NCBI GenBank assembly: GCA_034336665.1
Contig: CM067591.1
Coordinates: forward strand, 2,933,884-2,997,883
Direction of reading: 5' to 3'
Source: Luscinia megarhynchos
Taxonomy: Eukaryota > Chordata > Aves > Passeriformes > Turdidae
DNA: 64,000 bases
Positions 54,010 to 64,000 of the stretch are shown here, one piece after another. Below the pieces are notes generated by a model. The model saw only the letters and a list, made by a program, of their open reading frames with translations. It was not told the origin of the DNA and did no database searches. The number at the start of each line of letters is the position of its first letter. The first letter of the stretch is position 1. The translations under genes were made by a program, and so were the position numbers.

Positions 54010-54545
54010 CGTGTCCCCGTGTCCCTCTGTCCTTCTGTCCCTCTGTCCCTCTGTCCCTCTGTCCCCCTGTCCCTCTGTCCCTCTGTCCTCTGTCCCCTGT
54101 CCCTCTGTCCCTCTGTCCCTCTGTCCCTCTGTCCCTCTGTCCCCGTGTCCCTCTGTCCCTCTGTCCCTCTGTCCCTCTGTCCCCGTGTCCTCTGTCCCTC
54201 TGTCCCTTTGTCCCTCTGTCCCCCTGTCCCTCTGTCACTCTGTCCCTCTGTCCCTCTGTCCCTCTGTCCCCTGTCCCTCTGTCCCTCTGTCCCCTGTCCC
54301 CTGTCCTCTGTCCCCTGTCCCCGTATCCCTCTGTCTCTCTGTCCCCGTGTCCCTCTGTCCCCTGTCCTCTCTCCCCTGTCCCCGTGTCCCTCTGTCACTC
54401 TGTCCCCGTGTCCTCTGTCCTTCTGTCCCCTGTCCTCTGTCCCCGTGTCCTCTGTCCCCTGTCCCTCTGTCCCTCTGTCCCTCTGTCCCTCTGTCCCTCT
54501 GTCCCCTGTCCCTCTGTCCCTCTGTCCCTCTGTCCCTCTGTCCCG
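54010..54545. repeat. (CTGTCCCT)n octanucleotide array
   Basis: About 65 copies of CTGTCCCT with CCGTG, CCCTG and CTCTG interruptions. Confidence 0.95.
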
Positions 54546-54849
54546 GGCCACCATCCCCGGGGCATTTCCAGCTCTCCCCGCAGCCCCAAAAATCTCCCAA
54601 AAGCTCCAACAGCCCCTCCGGTCACCCCGCCAGGGACGGCTGAGGGCGCTGCAGTGGTTTAGGGTCGAATTAGGGTCGGTTTAGCCTCGATTTAAGGATT
54701 TGGTGTCGATTTGGGGTGGATTTAGGGGTTTAGGGTCGGTTTAGGCTCGGTTTAGGCTCGGTTTAGGGATTTTGGGTGGTGTCTGTGTGAGGAGGCAGAG
54801 CCGTTCCCCTGCCCTGAGACCCCCCCGGGCTTCCCGCGGCGTTCGGGAT

Positions 54850-55365
54850 TTCGAATTAGGGATTTGGGATTTGGAAATCGGGATTTGGAAATCGGGATTC
54901 GGGATTGGGGATAGAGGATTCGGGATTCAGGATTTGGGATCCGGGATTGGGGATTCGGGATTTGGAAATAGGGATTTGGGATTCGGGATTCAAGATTCGG
55001 GATTCAAGATTTGGGATTCGGGATTCGGGATTCGGGATTGGTGATTCGGGATTGGTGATTCGGGATTGGGGATTGGGGATTCGGGATTTGGGATTCGGGA
55101 TTCAGGATTCGGGATTTGGGATTCGGGATTTGAAAATCGGGATTTGGGATTTGGGATTGGGGATTGGGGATTTGGAAATCAGGATTCGGGATTTGGAAAT
55201 CGGGATTCGGGATTTGGGATTTGGGATTCGGGATTGGGGATTTGGAAATCAGGATTCGGGATTTGGAAATCGGGATTCGGGATTTGGGATTCAGGATTCA
55301 GGATTTGGGATTTGGAAATCGGGATTCGGGATTTGGGATTCGGGATTGGGGATTTGGGATGACGC
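54850..55365. repeat. GGGATTC / GGGATTTG array
   Basis: About 70 copies of a 7-8 bp unit with GGAAATC insertions that form a 30-50 bp higher order. Preceded at 54660-54780 by GGTTTAGGGTC-like copies. Confidence 0.93.
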
Positions 55366-55439
55366 TGATCCCGCCCCCCCGAGCGCTCCCGGCCCCGCTG
55401 AGTCAGCGCTGCTGTGACACCCCCGGGTGCTGCGACACC

Positions 55440-57575
55440 CGCGATGATTGATCCCAGTTTGAGGTTGATTTATCCCAGTTTGAGGATGATTTATCCCAGT
55501 TTGAGCGACGATTTGTCCCAGTTTGAGGGATGATTTATCCCAGTTTGAGGGATGATTTATCTCAGTCTGAGGATGATTTATCCCAGTTTGAGGATGCTTT
55601 ATCCCAGTTTGAGGATGATTTATCCCAGTTTGAGGGACGATTTATCCCAGTTTGAGGATGATTTATCCCAGTTTGAGGGATGATTTATCCCAGTTTGAGC
55701 GATGATTGATCCCAGTTTGAGGATGATTTATCCCAGTTTGAGGATGATTTATCCCAGTTTGAGGATGATTTATCCCAGTTTGAGGGAGGATTTATCCCAG
55801 TTTGAGGGAGGATCTATCCCAGTTTGAGGATAATTTATCCCAGTTTGAGCGACGATTTATCCCAGTTTGAGCGACGATTTGTCCCAGTTTGAGGGACGAT
55901 TTATCCCAGTTTGAGGATGATTTATCCCAGTTTGAGGGACGATTTATCCCAGTTTGAGGATGATTTATCCCAGTTTGAGGATGATTTATCCCAGTCTGAG
56001 GATGATTTGCCCCGGTTTGAAGGTGATTTATCCCAGTTTGAGGGATGATTTATCCCAGTTTGAGGGATGATTTATCCCAGTTTGAGGGATGATTTATCCC
56101 AGTTTGAGTGATGATTTATCCCAGTTTGAGGGATGATTTATCCCAGTTTGAGGGATGATTTATCCCAGTTTGAGGATGATTTGCCCCGGTTTGAAGGTGA
56201 TTTATCCCAGTTTGAGGGATGATTTATCCCAGTTTGAGGGACGATTTATCCCAGTTTGAGTGATGATTTATCCCAGTTTGAGGGATGATTGATCCCAGTT
56301 TGAGGTTGATTTATCCCAGTTTGAGGGATGATTTATCCCAGTTTGAGGGACGATTTATCCCAGTTTGAGGGACGATTTATCCCAGTTTGAGCGATGATTT
56401 ATCCCAGTTTGAGGATGATTTATCCCAGTTTGAGGGATGATTTATCCCAGTTTGAGGATGATTTATCCCAGTTTGAGGGATGATTTATCCCAGTTTGAGG
56501 ATGATTTATCCCAGTCTGAGGATGCTTTATCCCAGTTTGAGGATGATTTATCCCAGTTTGAGCGATGATTTATCCCAGTTTGAGCTACGATTTATCCCAG
56601 TTTGAGCTACGATTTATCCCAGTTTGAGTGATGATTTATCCCAGTTTGAGTGATGATTTATCCCAGTTTGAGGGATGATTTATCCCAGTTTGAGGATGAT
56701 TTATCCCAGTTTGAGGGATGATTTATCCCAGTTTGAGGGATGATTTATCCCAGTTTGAGGATGATTTATCCCAGTTTGAAGGATGATTTATCCCAGTTTG
56801 AGTGATGATTTATCCCAGTTTGAGGGATGATTTATCCCAGTTTGAGCTACGATTTATCCCAGTTTGAGGATGATTTATCCCAATTTGAGTGATGATTTAT
56901 CCCAGTTTGAGGATGATTTATCCCAGTTTGAGGGATGATTTATCCCAGTTTGAGGGATGATTTATCCCAGTTTGAGTGATGATTTATCCCAGTTTGAGGA
57001 TGCTTTATCCCAGTTTGAGGATGCTTTATCCCAGTTTGAGCGATGATTTATCCCAGTTTGAGCTACGATTTATCCCAGTTTGAGCTACGATTTATCCCAG
57101 TTTGAGGATGATTTATCCCAGTTTGAGTGATGATTTATCCCAGTTTGAGGGATGATTTATCCCAGTTTGAGTGATGATTTATCCCAGTTTGAGCGATGAT
57201 TTATCCCAGTTTGAGTGATGATTTATCCCAGTTTGAGCGATGATTTGTCCCAGTTTGAGGATGATTTATCCCAGTTTGAGGGATGATTTATCCCAGTTTG
57301 AGGATGAATATGCCCCGGTTTGAGGATGATTTGCCCCGGTTTGAAGGTGATTTATCCCAGTTTGAGGATGATTTGTCCCAGTTTGAGTGATGATTTATCC
57401 CAGTTTGAGGATGATTTATCCCAGTTTGAGGATGATTTGTCCCAGTTTGAGGATGATTTATCCCAGTTTGAGGATGATTTATCCCAGTCTGAGGATGATT
57501 TGTCCCGGTTTGAAGGTGATTTATCCCAGTTTGAGGTCGATTTGTCCCAGTCTGAGGGTGATTTGTCCCAGGATG
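55440..57575. repeat. 22-bp TTTATCCCAGTTTGAGGATG array, 2.1 kb
   Basis: About 98 copies alternating between 21 bp (GAGGATGA) and 22-23 bp (GAGGGATGA, GAGCTACGA, GAGTGATGA) variants. The variant order forms longer repeated blocks, evidence of segmental duplication within the array. Confidence 0.96.
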
Positions 57576-58100
57576 TGTCCTGGGAATGGACTGGTCAGAC
57601 TGGGGGGGTTCAGCATCTTTAAACTGATGCACGGACGTCCCTTCCCTGGAAGTTCTCCCGGCTCTTTTCAGAGATTTTGGGACACCCTAAAACCAAACCT
57701 CTCCTGTTTAAAATCGAACTCGCAGGGAATGGGAAACTAAGAGGGAAAACCAAGGAGGGAAAACCGAGCGGGAAAAGCGAGCCAGGACACCCCAGGAGCT
57801 GGGGCGGGGATTTTGGGGGGCACCCAAGGGTTGACGTCACCCAGCAGAAATAATCGGGGTGCGGTGACAAAGGAACGAACAACGCGGGCGCCGAGGGAAG
57901 GAAGGGTCGGGGAGCTCGGTGCCACCCTCGCGGCCTGGGTGTCGCTGTCATCGCCGGGACAGGATGCGCCGCTCGGGATTTGCCCCGCGGCCACGATCCG
58001 CTGCTCGCCGGGCCCGAGCTGGGCGCGCCCGCGGTGCCTCAGGGGTCGGGACGGCGGCGAGGGCGGGGAGAGCCGCGCCTCGCTCCGGGGATCCCCGTGT
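57576..58100. other. Single-copy sequence
   Basis: CpG-containing at 57890-58090. No exon was recognised. Confidence 0.45.
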
Positions 58101-58104
58101 GGGC

Positions 58105-60035
58105 TGCGACAGCGACACGGCCACCGTGGGACAGCGACAGGGCCACCCTGATGGGACAGGGACACCCTGGGATAGTGACAGTGTCACCCTGGGATAGTGA
58201 CAGTGTCACCCTGGTGGGACAGTGCCACCGTGGGACAGCGACAGGGCCACCCTGATGGGACAGTGCCACTCTGGGACAGCGACAGTGCCACTCTGGGACA
58301 GCGACAGGGCCACCCTGGGACAGCGACAGGGGCCACCCTGATGGGACAGGGCCACCCTGGGATAGTGACAGTGCCACCCTGATGGGACAGTGCCACCCTG
58401 GGACAGCGACAGGGCCACCGTGGGACAGCGACAGGGCCACCCTGATGGGACAGTGCCACCCTGATGGGACAGTGCCACCGTGGGGGTAGTGACAGCCACC
58501 CTGGGATAGTGACAGTGCCATGGTGGGACAGCGACAGTGCCATGGTGGGACAGAGACAGGGCCACCCCTGATGGGACAGGGCCACCCCTGGGATAGTGAC
58601 AGTGCCACCCTGATGGGACAGTGCCACCTTGGGACAGCGACAGTGCCACCGTGGGACAAGGACAGTGCCATGGTGGGACAGCGACAGTGCCACCCCTGAT
58701 GGGACAGGGACACCCCTGATGGGACAGTGCCACCGTGGGACAGGGACACCCCTGATGGGACAGTGCCACCGTGGGATAGTGACAGTCACCCTGGGACAGG
58801 GACAGTGCCACCCTGATGGGACAGTGCCACCCCTGGGACAGCGACAGGGCCACCCTGGGACAGCGACAGGGCCACCGTGATGGGACAGCGACAGTGCCAC
58901 CGTGGGACAGGGACACCCTGATGGAACAGTGCCACCGTGGGACAGCGACAGTGCCACCCCTGATGGGACAGTGCCACCATGGGACAGGGACAGTGCCACC
59001 GTGGGACAGGGACACCCTGATGGGACAGTGCCACCGTGGGATAGTGACAGTGCCCCTGGGATAGTGACAGTGCCACCGTGGGACAGGGACAGTGCCACCC
59101 TGATGGGACAGTGCCACCCTGATGGGACAGTGTCACCGTGGGACAGCGACAGTGCCACCGTGGGACAAGGACAGTGCCATGGTGGGACAGCGACAGTGCC
59201 ACCCTGATGGGACAGGGACACCCTGATGAGACAGTGCCACCGTGGGACAGGGACAGGGCCACCCTGATGGGACAGTGCCACCGTGGGACAGGGACACTCT
59301 GATGGGACAGTGCCACCGTGGGATAGTGACAGTGCCACCCTGATGGGACAGTGCCACCGTGGGACAGCGACAGTGCCACCGTGGGACAGTGACAGGGCCA
59401 CTCTGGGATAGTGACAGTGCCATGGTGGGACAGCGACAGTGACCCTGGGATAGTGACAGTGCCACCCCTGGGACAGCGACAGGGCCACCGTGATGGGACA
59501 GTGCCCCTGGGATAGTGACAGTGCCACCGTGGGACAGCGACAGTGCCACCGTGGGATAATGACAGTCACCCTGGAATAGTGACAGTGCCACCCTGATGGG
59601 ACAGTGCCACCGTGGGATAGTGACAGTGTCACCCTGGGATAGTGACAGTGTCACCCTGATGGGATAGTGACAGGGCCACAGTGGGACAGCGACAGTGCCG
59701 CCGTGGGATAGTGACAGTGCCCCTGGGATAGTGACAGTGCCACCCTGATGGGACAGTGCCACCCTGGGATAGTGACAGTGCCACGGTGGGACAGGGGACA
59801 GTGCCACCATGGGACAGCGACAGTGCCATGGTGGGACAGGGACAGTGCCACCCTGATGGGACAGTGCTACCATGGGACAGCGACAGTGCCACCCCTGATG
59901 GGACAGTAACAGTGCCCCTGGGATAGTGACAGTGCCACCCTGGGACAGGGACAGTCACCCTGGGATAGTGACAGTGCCACCCTGGGACAGTGCCACCCTG
60001 GGACAGTGCCACCCTGGGACAGGGACAGTCACCCC
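58105..60035. repeat. GGGACAGTGCCACCCTGAT array, 1.9 kb
   Basis: Units of 18-24 bp (TGGGACAGTGCCACCGTGGG, ACAGCGACAG, ATAGTGACAG). About 90 copies. Confidence 0.95.
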
Positions 60036-60229
60036 CCCGGGCAGTGTCCCCTGTCCCTCCGAGTGTCCCTTGTCCCCTCCAAACCCCGCTCTGCCGTTTC
60101 CAGCTTTGTTTTGCTGCCCGAGTCACCAACCGGCGCTGGAGCCGCTCATCGGTTACCAACAGCTCCCGAAGGAGTTTTCCCAGTTCTCCCAGTTCCTTTT
60201 CCCAGTTTTCCCAGTTCTCCCAGTTCCTT
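60036..60229. other. Single-copy sequence up to the gap
   Basis: C-rich, ends in TTTTCCCAGTTCTCCCAG copies at 60175-60229 that run into the N tract, so the gap probably lies inside another array. Confidence 0.6.
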
Positions 60230-60329
60230 NNNNNNNNNNNNNNNNNNNNNNNNNNNNNNNNNNNNNNNNNNNNNNNNNNNNNNNNNNNNNNNNNNNNNNN
60301 NNNNNNNNNNNNNNNNNNNNNNNNNNNNN
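60230..60329. other. Assembly gap of 100 N
   Basis: Exactly 100 N, usually a placeholder of unknown true size. The flanks do not share the same repeat unit. Confidence 0.98.
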
Positions 60330-60432
60330 GGGTTCAGCACCACCCGGGGGTTCGGAGGGTCAGGATTTGGGGTTCAGCACCACCCGGGGGGTTCGGAGGG
60401 TCAGGATTTGGGGTTCAGCACCACCCTGGGGG
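60330..60432. repeat. GGGTTCAGCACCACCCGGGG, three copies
   Basis: A 40-bp unit with GGGTCAGGATTTGG, cut by the gap on its left side. Confidence 0.88.
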
Positions 60433-60958
60433 GTGCCGGGCGGATTCAGGATCCCCGCTCAGGGCTCCCAGCACATTTCTGGGCTCACAGCACTCGGGGG
60501 ACACCCCGCACCCTTGGGCGCCACCTCAGGGTCCCCCCCGCTGCTGTTTGGGGTCCCCCACCCCTCACACCGCTGTGGGGCCAGAGCGGGACCTCGGGGG
60601 GGCCGCAGAAGCGGGGACCCCGCATTTCTTGGGGGCTCCGAGGAGGATGATGAGGAGGAGGAGGAGGGGAGGGAGGAGCAGGAGCGCCTTGGCACGCGCG
60701 GGCACTGCTGGCCGCACGGCCAGCGGGCCCCAGATGTTGAGCTGCGGGCACGGCTTTGCCCGTTTGGCACAGCCCTGGCCCAGCTGCTGCCCCTGTCCCG
60801 GGGCGGCCGAACCCCCCCTCCGGAACCCCCAAATGTCCCCCGGGGGCTGCGGCGACACCTGGGCCAGGCTGGCCCCGACCCAGGCGTGGAGCCGAGCCCG
60901 CGTTCCCGGGGGGAGCGGGGGATCCGCGCCAGAGCCGGGAAATCCTTTGGGGGTGGGG
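60433..60958. other. Single-copy GC-rich sequence
   Basis: Open frames run on both strands. On the minus strand (60858-60565) a 97-codon frame contains the hydrophobic run ALLLLPPLLLLLIILLG, antisense to a plus-strand acidic run (EEDDEEEEEG). I do not recognise either as a known protein. Confidence 0.4.
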
Positions 60959-61600
60959 GGTGAGGGATGAGGGGATGAGGGAATCAGGGGGTGAGAGGAT
61001 GAGGGGGGTGAGGGGGTGAGGGGATGAGGGATCAGGGGGTGAGGGGGGTGAGGGGATGAGGGATCAGGGGGTGAGGGGATGAGGGGGTGAGGGGATGGAT
61101 GAGGGAGATCAGAGGATGAGGGGATGAGGAGGTGAGGGGGGTGAGGGGGGTGAGGGGGATCAGGGGGTGAGGGGATCAGGGGTGAGGGGATCAGGGGGTG
61201 AGGGGGGTGAGGGATCAGGGGGGTGAGGGGGGTGGATGAGGGGATCAGAGGGTGAGGGGATCAGGGGGTGAGGGGGGTGAGGGATGAGAGGATCAGGGGG
61301 TGAGGGGATGGATGAGGAGATCAGAGGATGAGGGGATGAGGAGGTGAGGGGGTGAGGGATCAGGGGTGAGGGGGGTGGATGAGGGGATCAGAGGGTGAGG
61401 GGATCAGGGGGTGAGGGGATGGATGAGGGGATCAGAGGATCAGGGGATGAGGGGGTGAGGGGGTGAGGGATCAGGGGGTGAGGGGATGAGGGATGAGGGG
61501 ATCAGAGGATCAGGGGGTGAGGGGATGAGGGGGTGAGGGGGTGAAGGGATCAGGGGGTGAAGGGATCAGGGGATGGATCAGGGGGATCAGGGGATCAGGG
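60959..61600. repeat. GGGGGTGAGGGGATGAGGG array
   Basis: Irregular GTGAGGGGATGAGGGATCAG units of 8-20 bp. Strongly G-rich on the plus strand. Confidence 0.93.
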
Positions 61601-62415
61601 GATCAGGGGATGGATGATGGATCAGACGAGGAGGGGATGGATGATAGATCAGGGGTTCGGGGGTTCAGGGGTTCAGGGGATGGATCAGGGGTTCAGAGGA
61701 TGGATCAGGGGATGGATTAGAGGTTCAGGGGTTCCGGGGTTCAGGGGATGGATCAGGAGATCAGGGGATCAGGGCTTCAGGGTTTCAGGGGTTCAGGGGA
61801 TCAGGGGTTCCGGGGATGGATCAGGGGTTCAGGGGTTCAGGGGATGGATCAGGGGTTCGGAGGTTCAGGGGTTCAGGGGTTCAGGTGATCAGAGGTTCAG
61901 GGGTTCAGGGGTTCGGGGGGTTCAGGGGATGGATGATGGATCCGGGGATGGATCAGGGGTTCAGGGGTTCAGGGGATCAGGGGTTCAGGAGATAGATCAG
62001 GGGATGGATCAGAGGTTCCGGGGTTCCGGGGGTTCGGGGGGTTCAGGGGATGGATCAGGGGATGGATCAGAGGTTCCGGGGTTCCGGGGCTCGGGGGTTC
62101 CGGGGTTCAGGGGATGGATCAGGTGTTCCGGGGTTCGGGGGTTCCGGGGTTCGGGGTTCCGGGGTTCCGGGGGTTCGGGGGGTTCAGGGGATCGGGGGTT
62201 CCGGGGATGGATGATGGATCAGGGGTTCAGGGGTTCGGGGGTTCCGGGGTTCGGGGGTTCCGGGGTTTGGGGTTCGGAGGTTCCGGGGTTCGGGGTTCCG
62301 GGGTTCCGGGGTTCCGGGGTTCGGGGTTCCGGGGTTCAGGGATTCAGGGGGTCAGGGGATGGATGATGGATCAGGGGATGGATCAGGGGTTCCGGGGTTC
62401 GGGGTTCCGGGGATG
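61600..62415. repeat. GGGGTTCCGGGGTTCAGGGG array
   Basis: 8-9 bp GGGGTTC(A/C)G units with GATGGATCA insertions. G-tract rich. Confidence 0.94.
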
Positions 62416-62624
62416 GGGGCCCGGCCCCTCGGCCGATCCCGGATCTCGGGGCTCGGGGGGCTGCGGCATTTCCCGGCCGGGCCGGAGCCGTCCCGCGGCG
62501 TTCCCGGCACTCCCGGGCGCGTCTGTTAACGACTCATGGACCCAAATTAATTAATTCGGATCGGCTCCTCCGGGGGGGCTGCTCCGAGTCCGTGGGTCCG
62601 CTGAGGCTCCGGAGCCAGGGTTCA

Positions 62625-63390
62625 CATCCCAGTGCTCCCAGTATCCCTCCAGTGTCCCCTAGTATCCCCCAGTGCCCCCCCAGTATCCCTCCAGTGTCCC
62701 CCAGTGCCCCCCCATTGCCCCCCAGTATCCCCCAGTATCCCCCAGTGCCCCCCAGTATCCCCCAGTATCCCCCAGTATCCCCCAGTGCCCCCAGTATCCC
62801 CCCAGTATCCCCCCAGTATCCCCCCAGTGCCCCCCAGTATCCACCAGTATCCCTCAGTGCCCCCCAGTGCCCCCCAGTATCCACCAGTATCCCCCAGTAT
62901 CCCCCACTGCCCCCCAGTATCCCCCAGTAACCTCCAGTGTCCCCCAGTGCCCCCCTAGTGCCCCCCAGTATCCCCCAGTAACCTCCAGTATCCCCCAGTG
63001 CTCCCCAGTGCCCATCAGTATCCCCCAGTGTCCCCCAGTGCCCCCAGTATCCCCCAGTATCCCCCAGTGCCCCCCCAGTGCCCCCCAGTATCCCCCAGTA
63101 TCGCCCAGTGCCCCCAAGTATCCCCCCAGTGCCGCCCCAGTGTCCCCCAGTATCGCCCCAGTATCCCCCAATGCCCCCCAGTGCCCCCCAGTGCTCTCCA
63201 GTATCCCCCAGTGCCCCCAGTGCCCCCCAGTGCTCTCCAGTATCCCCCAGTGCCCCCCAGTATCCCCCAGTATCCCCCAGTATCCCCCAGTGCCCCCAGT
63301 ATCCCCCAGTATCCCCCAGTGCCCCCAGTATCTCCCCAGTAACCCCCAGTATCCCCCAGTATCCCCCAGTATCCCCCAGTGCCCCCCACT
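62625..63390. repeat. 10-bp CCCCCAGTAT / CCCCCAGTGC array
   Basis: About 75 copies of (C)CCCCAGT(AT or GC). Every unit has CCCCAGT. The minus strand is G-rich. Confidence 0.96.
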
Positions 63391-63429
63391 CCCTTTACTG
63401 GGACTGGTCGCCAATTTTTGGGGTCACCT

Positions 63430-63740
63430 CTCCGGGGCGGGGGCATCACCTGGATCGATGTCACACCTGGGAGCTGCTGACGTCACCGGGAGACACACCC
63501 GGGAGCTGCTGACGTCACCGAGAGTCACACCGGGGAGCTGCTGACGTCACCGGGAGTCACACCGGGGAGCTGCTGACGTCACAGGGATGTCACACCGGGG
63601 AGCTGCTGACGTCACCAGGAGACACACCTGAGAGCTGCTGACGTCACAGGGATGTCACACCGGGGGAGCCGGGAGTCACACCTGGGAGCTGCTGACGTCA
63701 CCTCCACGTCACACCGGGGAGCTGCTGACGTCACCGCGCT
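63430..63740. promoter_or_regulatory. CRE-bearing 32-bp array, eight TGACGTCA palindromes
   Basis: Unit GAGCTGCTGACGTCACCGGG plus AGTCACACCGGG. Perfect TGACGTCA starts at 63478, 63510, 63542, 63574, 63607, 63639, 63693 and 63726. TGACGTCA is the full cAMP-response element bound by CREB/ATF. Function here is inferred. Confidence 0.85.
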
Positions 63741-63904
63741 GTCCCCACCCCCAAACCTCCCCGAGGTCCCCGCTCCATTTTCCCGCCCCTTCATTTGAAT
63801 TTGAATTTTAATTTTTTTTTTAATTTTAATGTTTTGGATTGAAATTCCCAGATCCGGGGACAGCGCCGCGCCGCGGGTGACACCGTCACACGGCGTGAGC
63901 CCGG

Positions 63905-64000
63905 CCCGGCGGCGGGGGAGGGGGAGGGGGAGGGGGAGGGGGATGAGGATGGGGATGAGGATGAAGATGAGGAGGAGGATGAGGATGAGGATGAGGAAGA
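63905..64000. repeat. (GGGGGA)n then (GATGAG)n microsatellite
   Basis: Purine-rich simple repeats running off the window end. Confidence 0.92.

Noticed and set aside
57287..57632. 114-codon minus-strand frame (TNHPQTGIN repeats)
   Set aside because: Translation of the TTTATCCCAGTTTGAG array.

Overview
This is a vertebrate genomic window, most likely from a bird microchromosome. The genes are split into small exons with GT-AG introns and vertebrate-type proteins, the sequence is GC-rich, and nearly every intron and spacer is filled by minisatellites. A run of 100 Ns at 60230-60329 marks an assembly gap. Most long open frames here are repeat translations, not genes.

Three genes are recognisable. 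SLC48A1 (haem transporter HRG1) lies on the minus strand in three coding exons (11154-11016, 4595-4428, 1747-1611; 147 aa). RAPGEF3 (EPAC1, cAMP-activated Rap exchange factor) lies on the plus strand in about 27 coding exons from 21599 to 49227 (about 919 codons). A secretory signal-peptide exon at 51428-51485 fits the first coding exon of ENDOU. From memory, human chromosome 12q13 has the same order and relative orientation, with SLC48A1 and RAPGEF3 divergent and ENDOU downstream of RAPGEF3. This supports all three calls. No ENDOU exon 2 was found before the window end.

Layout: 1-1430, array beyond the SLC48A1 3' end; 1611-11154, SLC48A1; 11155-21598, divergent intergenic region with CpG-rich arrays, a 3.4 kb 17-bp array, about 2 kb of single-copy sequence (16.0-18.0 kb), short-unit arrays and the RAPGEF3 promoter; 21599-49227, RAPGEF3, with a 10.5 kb first intron made almost wholly of arrays; 49228-50860, 3' UTR, again mostly array; 51428 onward, ENDOU exon 1 and a long array-filled region ending in a cluster of eight perfect CRE palindromes (63478-63733).

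The most unusual observation is that several arrays carry splice sites in their repeat unit. They extend the SLC48A1 exon 2 acceptor, the RAPGEF3 exon 1 donor, the exon 9 acceptor plus about 40 bp of exon, the exon 10 acceptor and the exon 10 donor. Also notable are a U12-type intron in RAPGEF3, a 7-codon upstream ORF whose stop overlaps the RAPGEF3 start codon, and a cAMP-pocket exon (exon 9) that keeps its exact length but has lost the phosphate-binding cassette. That loss is either real or a consensus error.
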